Below are positions 36,341-44,787 of a DNA stretch of 64,000 nt, piece after piece. Within the stretch, counting starts at the first letter, position 1. Every line of letters begins with the position of its first letter. Source of the stretch: Legionella spiritensis (lineage in GTDB: Bacteria > Pseudomonadota > Gammaproteobacteria > Legionellales > Legionellaceae). A model generated the notes under the pieces. That model ran no database searches. It was not told the origin of the DNA and worked only from the letters and a program-made list of their open reading frames with translations. The position numbers and the translations under genes were made by a program. The DNA is taken from NCBI RefSeq assembly GCF_900186965.1, contig NZ_LT906457.1, forward strand, positions 894,501 to 958,500, read 5' to 3'.

Positions 36341-36666
36341 TCCACTGGATATCCGCACATGGCCCATTCCATGATCCCGCCGTTCACTGAATAGACTTTT
36401 GTGTAGCCCATGTTCGTCAGGACTTCTGCGGCATGCAGGGAACGAACGCCACCCTTGCAATGCAGATAAACGGGTTGGTTTTTGTCTGTGGCCGTGTCAT
36501 GGATTCTTCCGGCGATGTCATCTTTAGGGATGTGCACGGCCCCGGGTATGCGAAGAGCCTGCCATTCGTGGATTTCCCGAACGTCAATCAGGCAAATATC
36601 CGGCTCGGTATCCATTCGTTTTTTTAATTCGTGCACATCAATGGTTGCTACAGTTTGTTCGGTCAT
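36334..36666 (-). CDS. Single-domain rhodanese
   Basis: 110 residues. Domain signs are ICLIDVREIHEWQALRIPGA and the active-site loop YLHCKGGVRSL with its Cys. It is cytoplasmic. It ends a three-gene minus-strand set and overlaps the preceding small membrane protein by 4 bp (ATGA). Presumed thiosulfate sulfurtransferase or persulfide carrier. Confidence 0.92.
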   Translation of the reverse strand: MTEQTVATIDVHELKKRMDTEPDICLIDVREIHEWQALRIPGAVHIPKDDIAGRIHDTATDKNQPVYLHCKGGVRSLHAAEVLTNMGYTKVYSVNGGIMEWAMCGYPVEE

Positions 36667-36947
36667 GATGTTTCTCTCTTATAGTCTTTGGAGGCCAGGG
36701 GTCTGGTCAGGGTTGAGTGATGGATAAACCAGTAAATGGCCGCGGTTATCACACCACCGATTAAGGTGGCAAAGGCCCAGGTTGCGGCGGATACCATGGC
36801 CGGGCGCTGACCCAGTTGATAAAGATTACCGGCGTCACGCGCGACGGCTCCGGCAAACAACAGATGCAGCACGGCGTTAATCAGTATCAGTAAATATTGC
36901 AGGGTTTGAATCTGGCCGCCGTATTGCTGGATGAATTCATTAATCAT
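36663..36947 (-). CDS. Small membrane protein, 94 residues
   Basis: From ATG 36947 (MINEFIQQYGGQIQ), preceded by GGATATCAC. Two predicted transmembrane helices, about 16-34 (LQYLLILINAVLHLLFAGA) and 56-76 (ATWAFATLIGGVITAAIYW). It overlaps the transporter gene upstream by 8 bp and the rhodanese gene downstream by 4 bp, so it is translationally coupled to both. No family was recognised; the overlap suggests it works with the neighbours. Confidence 0.8.
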   Translation of the reverse strand: MINEFIQQYGGQIQTLQYLLILINAVLHLLFAGAVARDAGNLYQLGQRPAMVSAATWAFATLIGGVITAAIYWFIHHSTLTRPLASKDYKRETS

Positions 36948-37851
36948 GTGATATCCGTTCCTGTGACTGGTGTGATTGCCGCCATGATAATAGAAAAATG
37001 GCGCTGAGTACGCAAGCGATGGCGAGACTTTGCAAGGTGTCGGGCTTTTCTGAAAATACAATATAAGCCCAGAACAAACCGGTTAACGCCACCACGCCAC
37101 CGGTTAAGCTGTAAAACACAGGCCCTGCCAGGCGAATGAGTTTAAAAAACAGCAGATATCCCAGACTTGACAGAATGATTTCCAGTAAAATCACCTGTTT
37201 GGTGGCGGTGAAGGGAGGGGTTAGCGGAAAAAAGGCGTGCTGTTGAATCACCACTGGAATGAGCAGTAGCGAGGCGGCGAACAACATACCGCTTGCCGCT
37301 TCAAGGGCGGTCAGGCGCATCGGTTGACGAACGCCGATATAAATGGAGCACAGCGCGAAAGCCAGCGGACTTACCATGGTGAGCAGAGTCCATCCGGACA
37401 ACAGTCCTTCACCGGTCGGCGCTATGATGATTAAAATGCCGCTCATTCCCAAAAGGATGGCAAGAATTCGCCAGATATCAAAACGCTCCTGTCGCGTAAA
37501 CAAAGCAAGCGGATAAACGAGCAAGGGTACGGTGTTAACCAGAACGGCCAGAAGTCCGGCCGGCATATGGCTGGCAATAAAATACATATTGGTATTGGGT
37601 ATGGCGATGCCAACCAGCCCGCAAATCAGGAAATAAGGCCAGTTGGTTTTGGTCAGCCAGCGGTTTGAACTGGTCAGGACGGCGCTTAAGGTCAGTAAAA
37701 CCGCCGGCCCAAGAGCCTGCCAGAAGGCGTAGCCTAAGGGTGGTACGCCATGAGTCATGGCAAACCGCGCCAGACTGTATCCGGAACCCCAGATAATGCC
37801 AAGCAGGATAAGTAATAAGAGTGCCAGTAATGTATTGTATTTATTCATCAA
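36940..37851 (-). CDS. DMT-superfamily transporter (EamA type)
   Basis: 303 residues with about ten hydrophobic helices in two EamA repeats. N-terminal ILLGIIWGSGYSLARF and internal MPAGLLAVLVNTVPLLVYPLAL are typical. An inner-membrane exporter of small metabolites; the substrate cannot be read from the sequence. First gene of the set with the 94-residue membrane protein and the rhodanese. Confidence 0.9.
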   Translation of the reverse strand: MMNKYNTLLALLLLILLGIIWGSGYSLARFAMTHGVPPLGYAFWQALGPAVLLTLSAVLTSSNRWLTKTNWPYFLICGLVGIAIPNTNMYFIASHMPAGLLAVLVNTVPLLVYPLALFTRQERFDIWRILAILLGMSGILIIIAPTGEGLLSGWTLLTMVSPLAFALCSIYIGVRQPMRLTALEAASGMLFAASLLLIPVVIQQHAFFPLTPPFTATKQVILLEIILSSLGYLLFFKLIRLAGPVFYSLTGGVVALTGLFWAYIVFSEKPDTLQSLAIACVLSAIFLLSWRQSHQSQERISHD

Positions 37852-37957
37852 GCTCTATTGTTTTTGTTCCATATTGCGAAGTTCAAATCCGGTTTGAGTT
37901 GTGGTGAACAAGCCTCTATAGTTATGCACATTGCGATTCAGGTAGCATGAGGTACCA

Positions 37958-38117
37958 GGCTCTGTGAACAAAAATTTTCACAGCTGCAAATGAGGCTAAT
38001 TGGCGCCATTATGTCTTTGAATTCGTTAAATAGAGCCAGCTATTCGCCTCATTCAAAGACATAATGGCACTCAATTATCCACATTTTCGCTTTGTGAAAA
38101 AATTGGTTCACAGAACC
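37958..38117. repeat. MITE-2 copy, 160 bp
   Basis: Ends GGCTCTGTGAACAAAAATTT and the inverse GGTTCACAGAACC. The interior carries GCCATTATGTCTTTGAA and the inverse TTCAAAGACATAATGGC. It is identical in length to the copies at 38338 and 47009. First of four stacked elements. Confidence 0.92.
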
Positions 38118-38119
38118 TG

Positions 38120-38333
38120 GGCTCTGTGCACCAATTTTTTTCCGATTAAAAACAAGGCAACTATTGTTGCACACCAAATAATAATGTCTTGTAGCCCGTC
38201 ATGAAGGCGAAGCCGTAATGCGGGATAACGTTCCTGATTGGCACATCAAACCCGCAATACGGCCGTAGGCCTCCTTACGGGCTACTGTTTTTTCGCAAAA
38301 AATGGTGCGAAGAAAATTTTTGTTCAAAGAACT
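38120..38333. repeat. MITE-1 complete copy, 214 bp
   Basis: Reverse orientation of the copy at 15804-16017 and the same length. The core GTAGCCCGTCATGAAGGC ... GGCCTCCTTACGGGCTAC is intact. It lies 2 bp after one MITE-2 and 4 bp before the next. Confidence 0.9.
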
Positions 38334-38337
38334 TCTA

Positions 38338-38497
38338 GGCTCTGTGAACAAAAATTTTCACAGCTGCAAATACGGCTAATTGGCGCCATTATATCTTTGA
38401 ATTCGTTAAATAGAGCCAGCTATTCGCCTCATTCAAAGACATAATGGCACTCAATTATCCACATTTTCGCTTTGCGAAAAAATTTGTTCACAGAGCC
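38338..38497. repeat. MITE-2 second copy, 160 bp
   Basis: Nearly identical to 37958-38117 over the full length. Its last base is followed by TA and then the IS terminal repeat. Confidence 0.92.
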
Positions 38498-38499
38498 TA

Positions 38500-39363
38500 G
38501 GTTCCGTGAACAAAATTTCTAACGCATCCATATCAGCGCTCCGGCAAAGTGAATAAACCCTAAGAATGCTGAAATGGTTTTATCGAAACGTGAAAAAACC
38601 CTGCGGAAATGCTTTATTTTTGAGAAAAAAGTTTCGATTAAGAACCGCTCTTTATAGACCTCGTTATCAATTTTTCTTGGACATTTTACATGCTTTCTCG
38701 ATGGGATCACCGGACAACAATTATGACTCTTCAGGGAGCTAATGAATGGCTGTGAATCATATCCTTTATCAGCAAGTACTAATGTATTGCGCTGTTCTTT
38801 TAGCAATTCAGCCGCTTGAGTAATGTCGTTTCTGTGTCCGCCTGTTAGAGTAAATCGAATAGGGTTACCTAACCCATCAACCACAGCATGTATTTTGGTA
38901 GTAAAGCCCCCTTTACTACGGCCCAGTGCCTGAGCTTCGTTTCCTTGTTTGCTATAGCCTGATGCGCAAGCATGAGCACGCACAATCGTTGCATCGATCA
39001 TAACGGCCTGATCATCAATATCACTGACTGAACACATTAATTCAGACCAAATGCCTCGATCAGACCAAGCTTTATATCGTCTGTGAACCTGGCGCCAATG
39101 CCCATAATAATCAGGAAGAAGACGCCATTGACATCCCGTCCGCAATATATACCAAATCCCTTCTATAAATCGGCGCAATCTCTTTTCTTCTTGTGTATGA
39201 AGACCTTTTATTCCTCGCAAAAAAGAATAGAGTCGGTTCCATACTTGCTCTGATATGTTATTATTCATTTTGGCAGTTTTTTAGTGATTTTTCGACGGCA
39301 AATCGTATTTCACTATAGAAACTGCCTTTTTTTCAACTAATTAGAAATTTTGTTCACGGAACC
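38500..39363. mobile_element. IS5-family insertion sequence (IS427-like), 864 bp, intact
   Basis: Perfect 23-bp terminal inverted repeats (38500-38522 and 39341-39363), beginning GGTTCCGTGAACAAAA. One transposase gene fills it. TA flanks both ends, giving CCTAGG at each junction and a possible TA or CTAG target duplication. It is inserted directly after a MITE-2. Its ends match those of MITE-1 and MITE-2, making it a plausible driver of both. Confidence 0.95.
38519..39268 (-). CDS. IS5-family transposase
   Basis: 249 residues in a single uninterrupted frame. DDE residues can be placed at Asp in AVMIDATIVRAH, Asp in LVLADKGYDS and Glu in FLIETFFSKIKHFRR. The N-terminal region RLRRFIEGIWYILRTGCQWR is a typical IS5 helix-turn-helix stretch. 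The stop codon TAG (38519-38521) lies inside the terminal repeat. It appears complete and possibly active. Confidence 0.95.
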   Translation of the reverse strand: MNNNISEQVWNRLYSFLRGIKGLHTQEEKRLRRFIEGIWYILRTGCQWRLLPDYYGHWRQVHRRYKAWSDRGIWSELMCSVSDIDDQAVMIDATIVRAHACASGYSKQGNEAQALGRSKGGFTTKIHAVVDGLGNPIRFTLTGGHRNDITQAAELLKEQRNTLVLADKGYDSQPFISSLKSHNCCPVIPSRKHVKCPRKIDNEVYKERFLIETFFSKIKHFRRVFSRFDKTISAFLGFIHFAGALIWMR

Positions 39364-39469
39364 TAGGGCGCTAACAGGAAATTATGCCATGTTCTGTAAA
39401 CGCTGACTATCTTTCATTCTGCCCGACTCCGGTTTACTATCAGGGGTTCTATTTATCCAGGGAGAAAAC

Positions 39470-40768
39470 ATGCACACTCAAGACGTTCCGGTGCCTCATT
39501 TGACCACAGCGCACTGTGGCCCTCTTCATCATGTTGAACAAGTTATTTTAAACAATGTGGCCAGTATTGAAAGCTGGTTTCGTCAGCAATGGCAGCAAAC
39601 CCCCCCCTCGTTGACCTCATCGGTTGATCTTCGTCACGCGGGATTTAAACTGGCTCCGGTGGATACCAATTTGTTTCCGGCGGGCTTTAACAATCTTAAT
39701 CCTGATTTCCTGCCCTTGTGTATTCAGGCGGCTCAGGCGGCCCTTGTTGAATATTCTCCGGAATGCAAACGTATTTTGCTGTTGCCGGAAAGCCATACCC
39801 GTAATCGTTTTTATCTGGAAAGTTTAAGTGTCTTGCGTACTATTCTGGTCAAGTCCGGGTTTGTGGTGCGTATAGGCAGTCTCGATCCGGAGTTGACCGA
39901 GGCTCGCGAATTCGTGACTGAAGCGGGGGAACATCTATTGATTGAACCTGTCGTTCGCAATGGTGATCGGCTGGGGCTTGAAGATTTCGAGCCTTGTCTT
40001 CTGGTGTTGAACAATGATTTATCCGCCGGGATCCCCGAGCAGTTGCTGGGCTTGAAACAACGCATCAGTCCCACGGCAAAACTGGGCTGGTCGTCAAGGT
40101 TGAAATCCGATCATTTCAAGTTTTTTGAGGAAGTTGCCCATGAGTTCGCACGCCTGGTCGATGTGGATCCCTGGTTTATCAATCCGTATTTCAAGGCGGT
40201 GCATGGTATTGATTTTATGGCACAGGAAGGGCTTTCCCTTCTTGCGGATGAAGTGGAAAAATTGCTGGAGGCCATCAGGGACAAATACGCGACTTTTGAT
40301 ATCCGGGAAAAACCTTTTGTCGTGGTGAAGGCGGATAACGGTACGTACGGGATGAGTGTGATGATGGTGAATGACCCTGAGCAGTTGCGCGGCATGAACC
40401 GTAAACAACGAACCCGTATGGCTGCCAGCAAAGGCAGCCGGAAGGTGGAACGGGTTATTATACAGGAAGGCGTGTATACCTTTGAAACCATGCCGGATGG
40501 TGCGGTCGCCGAGCCGGTCGTTTACATGATTGGCCCTTTCGTGGTCGGCGGTTTTTACCGTGTTCACAAGGGGCGGGGTAAAGATGAAAATCTCAATGCG
40601 CCGGGCATGCATTTTGAACCGCTGGCTTTTGCCCAGGCCTGTAATATGCCTCAGGATGATCTGGATCCGGTGGAATGTCCCAACCGTTTTTACGTTTACG
40701 GCGTCATTGCCCGTCTGGCGGCGCTGGCCGCGGCACGTGAAATCGCCGAAGTCGAGGGTAAGTCATGA
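39470..40768 (+). CDS. gshA: Glutamate-cysteine ligase, proteobacterial (Acidithiobacillus) type
   Basis: First step of glutathione synthesis. 432 residues, unlike the E. coli-type enzyme; it belongs to the GshA family first seen in Acidithiobacillus ferrooxidans. Conserved runs: DLRHAGFKLAPVDTNLFPAG, LLLPESHTRN, and VVKADNGTYGMSVM. ATG 39470 follows AGGGAG. It overlaps gshB by 4 bp (ATGA). Confidence 0.93.
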   Translation: MHTQDVPVPHLTTAHCGPLHHVEQVILNNVASIESWFRQQWQQTPPSLTSSVDLRHAGFKLAPVDTNLFPAGFNNLNPDFLPLCIQAAQAALVEYSPECKRILLLPESHTRNRFYLESLSVLRTILVKSGFVVRIGSLDPELTEAREFVTEAGEHLLIEPVVRNGDRLGLEDFEPCLLVLNNDLSAGIPEQLLGLKQRISPTAKLGWSSRLKSDHFKFFEEVAHEFARLVDVDPWFINPYFKAVHGIDFMAQEGLSLLADEVEKLLEAIRDKYATFDIREKPFVVVKADNGTYGMSVMMVNDPEQLRGMNRKQRTRMAASKGSRKVERVIIQEGVYTFETMPDGAVAEPVVYMIGPFVVGGFYRVHKGRGKDENLNAPGMHFEPLAFAQACNMPQDDLDPVECPNRFYVYGVIARLAALAAAREIAEVEGKS

Positions 40769-41721
40769 AACTCGCCGTGTTAATGGATCCCGTTGAGCAC
40801 CTCAAACCTTATAAGGATACCACGGTCAGTATGATAAAAAGCGCACAGGAGATGGGCTGGTCTTGTGTTTTTTTTACTCAAAACGATTTGGTTTGCCGAA
40901 AAGGGCACGCTTATGCCCAGGTTTCATCGATTGTGATTGGGGATGAGCATAGTCCGGATTGGGCCCGGATATCCCCGCTTGGTGAAAAATCGCTGACCGA
41001 TTTTGATATTATCCTGATGCGCAAAGACCCTCCTTTTGATATGGAATACATTTATGCCACTTACGCTCTGGAGCTGGCCGAAAATAAAGGGGTGCTGGTG
41101 GCCAATAAGCCGCAAAGCCTGCGCGACGCGAATGAGAAATTTTTCACTCTGAATTTCCCGCAATGCTGTCCGTTGACACTGGTCAGCCGCAACATCAGGG
41201 AATTACGGCGTTTTTGGGAAGAGCACCGCAATGTGATTTTCAAACCTCTGGAAGGCATGGGAGGCAAAGCCGTATTTCATGTGGATGAGGACGGTAAAAA
41301 TCTGTCGGTGATTCTTGAGGTGCTCACCGCGTCTCAGCAAGTGATGATCATGGCGCAGCAATATATTCCCGAGATATCGACAAAAGGGGATAAACGGATT
41401 TTGCTCATTGACGGCGAACCTGTTCCTTACGCGTTGGCACGTATTCCTCCACAAGGCGAATTACGGGGAAATCTCGCCGCTGGCGCCACCGGAAAGGTCG
41501 TACCTGTCACGGAACGTGACAAATGGCTGTGTCAGCAAATAGCCCCGACGCTGAAAGCCAGGGGGTTGTATTTTGTCGGGATTGATGTCATCGGTGATTA
41601 TTTAACGGAAATTAATGTTACCAGCCCAACCTGTGCTCGTGAGATCAGTGCGGAGTCCGGTATTGATATCGCCGGGGATTTTTTACGGCGCCTTGCTGTT
41701 ATCCGTCAGGGGCAAAAATAA
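40765..41721 (+). CDS. gshB: Glutathione synthase
   Basis: ATP-grasp ligase that adds glycine to gamma-glutamylcysteine. 318 residues. Typical runs are MRKDPPFDMEYIYATY, VIFKPLEGMGGKAVFHV and EINVTSPTCAREI. Translationally coupled to gshA. Followed by a repeat in the convergent gap to trmL. Confidence 0.97.
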   Translation: MKLAVLMDPVEHLKPYKDTTVSMIKSAQEMGWSCVFFTQNDLVCRKGHAYAQVSSIVIGDEHSPDWARISPLGEKSLTDFDIILMRKDPPFDMEYIYATYALELAENKGVLVANKPQSLRDANEKFFTLNFPQCCPLTLVSRNIRELRRFWEEHRNVIFKPLEGMGGKAVFHVDEDGKNLSVILEVLTASQQVMIMAQQYIPEISTKGDKRILLIDGEPVPYALARIPPQGELRGNLAAGATGKVVPVTERDKWLCQQIAPTLKARGLYFVGIDVIGDYLTEINVTSPTCAREISAESGIDIAGDFLRRLAVIRQGQK

Positions 41722-41736
41722 CGGGTTAAAACTCCA

Positions 41737-41900
41737 GGTTCCGTGAACAAAAATTTTCACAGTTGCAAATGCGGCCAATTGGCACCATTTTTTTGCGAAA
41801 AGGCAGTAGCCCGTAAGGAGGCCTGAGGCCGTATTGCGGGTTTGATGTGCCAATCAGGAACGTTATCCCGCATTTCGGCTTCGCCTTCATGACGGGCTAC
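41737..41900. repeat. Chimeric MITE-2/MITE-1 element
   Basis: The left 55 bp follow MITE-2 (GGTTCCGTGAAC to CGGCCAATTGGCACCAT), then the sequence switches to the MITE-1 core GTAGCCCGTAAGGAGGCC ... GCCTTCATGACGGGCTAC. The right outer end is missing; a GTACTAGG junction follows at 41910. It fills the convergent gap between gshB and trmL. Confidence 0.8.
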
Positions 41901-41911
41901 AGGATGTGGTA

Positions 41912-42361
41912 CTAGGAAAACCCAAGCTGGCGCCAGGCTTCAAAGAGTATGATTGCTACGGAATTGGATAAGTTCAGGCTGCGGCTGTGGGGGAGCATGG
42001 GAATACGAATCATCTGAAAACAGGCTCTTAACGATTCGGGCAGGCCGCGGGTTTCCGGTCCGAAAAGCAGTAGGTCATCCTGTTGGTATTTGATATCGTG
42101 ATAACCGATTTGTCCTTTAGTGGAGCAAGCTAGAATTCGTTTATCCCTGTTTTGGGCGATAAATTCCTGCTCATTCGGATAATGAATGACATGGGCCCAT
42201 TCATGGTAATCAAGGCCGGCGCGTCGCAAGCGTTTGTCTTCCAGGTCAAAACCCAATGGGTGAATCAGATGCAATTGTGCGCCGCTATTGGCGCACAGGC
42301 GGATAATATTGCCCGTATTGGGCGGAATTTCCGGTTGATAAAGGGCAACGTGCAGGGTCAT
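41912..42361 (-). CDS. trmL: tRNA (cytidine(34)-2'-O)-methyltransferase
   Basis: SPOUT methyltransferase that 2'-O-methylates the wobble base of tRNA-Leu species. 149 residues. N-terminal [21 protein letters not shown], then [11 protein letters not shown] and [20 protein letters not shown], the knot region. It overlaps mlaA by 4 bp. Confidence 0.95.
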   Translation of the reverse strand: MTLHVALYQPEIPPNTGNIIRLCANSGAQLHLIHPLGFDLEDKRLRRAGLDYHEWAHVIHYPNEQEFIAQNRDKRILACSTKGQIGYHDIKYQQDDLLLFGPETRGLPESLRACFQMIRIPMLPHSRSLNLSNSVAIILFEAWRQLGFS

Positions 42362-43149
42362 TGCCGGCCCGGTTTTGTTTCGGAGCTTAACAAGGCATTC
42401 GCGGAGTCGTCTTCCTCAACGTAATCGCTGGCGGACGAGGCATCTTCCTCGACGTACAGCGATCCCAAATCATTTTCCCCATTGATACGGTAGTTGCGGT
42501 TTTGCAAATAAGCGTCACGGATAAAGGCATAAGGATCCAGCGCTTCATTCATCAAACGTTCGGTATCAAAGAACTGGGCGCGTAAATCGACATAACGCAA
42601 TCCGATCAATCCGTAGATCACCGCGTCGTTTCGCAGGTAAGGGTAGGGCGTCATAATGGTGTATTCAAACAGCATGCCCATGCCGTCCCGAAACGTACTG
42701 GGGCCTAAAAGGGGTATGACCAGATAGGGGGATTTTTTATCGCCCCATTTGGCAAAAGTCAGTCCCAGATCATTGCTGTGCGGCGGCAGGCCAAAGCGCT
42801 TGTCGGCCACGTCGACGAAACCGGCCAGGCCAAACGTGGAATTGATGATGAATCGCCAGGTGTCTTTCACCGCATAGCGCCATTGCGCCTGCAACAAGTC
42901 ATTGCCTACGGTAGGGATCATATTGATGTTATTGTACGCGTTGTTAATGCCTGCCCTGACCGGATCCGGCAATACGGCTTTATAAAGCCGTGCCGGAGGT
43001 TTCAGCATGGTGGCGTCAAACGCGGTATTGAATTTGTATATATTACGGTTCAGGGATTCGTATGGATCATCGGGATTACTACCTTTGCTGACGCAGGCAG
43101 TAAGCAATAACACCGGTAGCAGGATGGCGGCATTTACAATTAAGCGCAT
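42358..43149 (-). CDS. mlaA: Outer-membrane lipoprotein MlaA (VacJ)
   Basis: Part of the retrograde phospholipid transport system that removes phospholipids from the outer leaflet. 263 residues. Lipoprotein signal with lipobox LLTAC near residue 19. MlaA family runs [18 protein letters not shown] and [27 protein letters not shown]. The C-terminal tail is acidic. It starts the mlaA-trmL pair. The other mla genes are not in this window. Confidence 0.95.
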   Translation of the reverse strand: MRLIVNAAILLPVLLLTACVSKGSNPDDPYESLNRNIYKFNTAFDATMLKPPARLYKAVLPDPVRAGINNAYNNINMIPTVGNDLLQAQWRYAVKDTWRFIINSTFGLAGFVDVADKRFGLPPHSNDLGLTFAKWGDKKSPYLVIPLLGPSTFRDGMGMLFEYTIMTPYPYLRNDAVIYGLIGLRYVDLRAQFFDTERLMNEALDPYAFIRDAYLQNRNYRINGENDLGSLYVEEDASSASDYVEEDDSANALLSSETKPGRQ

Positions 43150-43243
43150 GATTATTCAAATGTTCACGGTTGAATTTTGATGTTACACCAGAATAATACC
43201 TTTGCAAACACAATTCCCCCACGGCACGAGTCTGGAAACAAGT

Positions 43244-43684
43244 CTATTGAAAGGACAGGACGAAAGTCACCGGCCCGTCGTTGCAAAGATAAACCTGCAT
43301 GTCCGCGCCAAATTGTCCGGAGGCGACCTTGCAATAACGTTGCCGGGCAAGGGTCGTTAACTCGGTAAATAATGCCTTGCCCTGTGCCGGCGGCGCCGCT
43401 TTTGAAAAGCCGGGTCTTAGACCTTTTCTGGTATCGGCCACGAGGGTGAATTGCGGAACCAGCAACAATTCGCCTTCAGTCTGCTTGATATTCCTGTTCA
43501 TTTTCCCGGCTTCGTCGCTGAAGATACGATAGTTAAGGCAACGATCGAGCATGGTGTTTAGAGTACTTGACGTATCGGTTGCTTCAAATCCGCACAGAAT
43601 CAGCATACCCGAAGCGATTTCGCCGACTGTATGGCCCGAGACTTCAACCCGGGCTTCCAGGACTCGTTGAATCACCGTCAGCAT
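43244..43684 (-). CDS. dtd: D-aminoacyl-tRNA deacylase
   Basis: Removes D-amino acids from mischarged tRNA. 146 residues from ATG 43684 (MLTVIQRVLEARVEV); the longer frame upstream lies inside the neighbouring gene. Family signs: LLVPQFTLVADTRKGLRPGFS and the C-terminal NDGPVTFVL with conserved Gly-Pro. It overlaps the end of the pip-like gene by 7 bp. Confidence 0.95.
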   Translation of the reverse strand: MLTVIQRVLEARVEVSGHTVGEIASGMLILCGFEATDTSSTLNTMLDRCLNYRIFSDEAGKMNRNIKQTEGELLLVPQFTLVADTRKGLRPGFSKAAPPAQGKALFTELTTLARQRYCKVASGQFGADMQVYLCNDGPVTFVLSFQ

Positions 43685-44637
43685 GCGTCGAGCCCCTGAC
43701 GCGACATATCCCTGGTCGCGGCTATCAGGGCATCTATGATACCCGGCTCGCGATCGGAGTGGCCTGCGTCTCTGATAATGCTTAAACTGGAGGCCGGCAT
43801 CACCTGATGCAAATCCCAGGCCGATGCCAGGGGACACACCATGTCGTAGCGTCCATGCACCAGATGGGTTGGGATATGGCGTATTTTCGAGACGTTTTTC
43901 AAAACCTGGTTTTCTTCAATAAAATAGTTGTTGATGATGTAGTAAGACTCCAGAGTGGCCAGCGCGAGGGCAAAATGCGGATCGCTGTATTGATCGATCA
44001 CATTCAGATGAGGTTGCAGACTGCTGCAGCGCGCCTGCCATAAGGCCCAGTTTTTCGCGCTTGACATTCTGGCCAGTTCATTGCCGCCTTGCAGACAATC
44101 GGCGTAATGCCGCGGGATTTCATCGCGTTTGTCATCGGGAACGATACTGATGAATTCCTGCCAGTAATCCGGGTATACCAGACTGGCCCCGTGTTGATAA
44201 AACCAGGCTATGTCATGGGTGCGTCCCAGAAAAATCCGGTGCAGGAGCAACCCGCAAACCTGTTGTGGGTAGAGTTGGGCATAGAGAAGGGCGAGAAGGG
44301 CACCCCAACCGCCGCCAAAGAGAATAAAACGATTGATGCCGAGATGGTTACGAATGGTGTCAATATCGTCCAGCAAATCTCCGGTGGTATTGTTTTCAAC
44401 CGACGCGTAAGGCCTTGAGCGACCACAGCCGCGCTGATCAAAAATGACGATGCGATAAACCTGGGGGTCAAAAAAACGGCGAAGATAGATCCCCCCCGCG
44501 GCTCCTGGCCCCGGATGTAATACCATGACCGGGATCCCCCGGGGATTGCCGGTTTCCTCCACATACAGCGTGTGAATGTCGCCGACCGATAACTCATGGT
44601 TTTTGAAGGGCTGAATGGGGGGGTAGAGTGTATTCAT
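43678..44637 (-). CDS. Proline iminopeptidase-like alpha/beta hydrolase lacking the nucleophile
   Basis: 319 residues from ATG 44637 (MNTLYPPIQPFKNHELSV), close to proline iminopeptidase in length and order. It keeps IFDQRGCGRS, the acidic residue in VHGRYDMVCPL and the catalytic His in DAGHSDREP. However the nucleophile elbow GGSWGS is GGGWGA: residue 110 is Gly (codon GGT, 44308-44310). The oxyanion stretch HGGPGG is HPGPGA. The frame is otherwise intact. It is probably a non-peptidase member or pseudoenzyme. Confidence 0.88.
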   Translation of the reverse strand: MNTLYPPIQPFKNHELSVGDIHTLYVEETGNPRGIPVMVLHPGPGAAGGIYLRRFFDPQVYRIVIFDQRGCGRSRPYASVENNTTGDLLDDIDTIRNHLGINRFILFGGGWGALLALLYAQLYPQQVCGLLLHRIFLGRTHDIAWFYQHGASLVYPDYWQEFISIVPDDKRDEIPRHYADCLQGGNELARMSSAKNWALWQARCSSLQPHLNVIDQYSDPHFALALATLESYYIINNYFIEENQVLKNVSKIRHIPTHLVHGRYDMVCPLASAWDLHQVMPASSLSIIRDAGHSDREPGIIDALIAATRDMSRQGLDAC

Positions 44638-44787
44638 GGGAGGTCTCGCTGTTTTTAGCACTATCTTATACGTTGCAGGGTGTGCTTGGCAAAGATTCTT
44701 CTTGTACCGCCCTAATGCCAGAGATATTTTGTATTTGACTGCTAAATTTAACATAATAGGCCAATCATTTTTTACCGGGATAAACAC

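Noticed and set aside
37958..38497. Possible CRISPR array because of repeated palindromes
   Set aside because: Units are whole palindromic elements of 160 and 214 bp without short repeats and unique spacers, and no cas genes are present.
43685..43837. N-terminal extension of dtd to 197 residues
   Set aside because: The added residues lie within the pip-like gene in another frame, and the normal Dtd start is at 43684.
44638..44787. LexA (SOS) box upstream of uvrD
   Set aside because: No CTGT-N8-ACAG sequence found in the gap.
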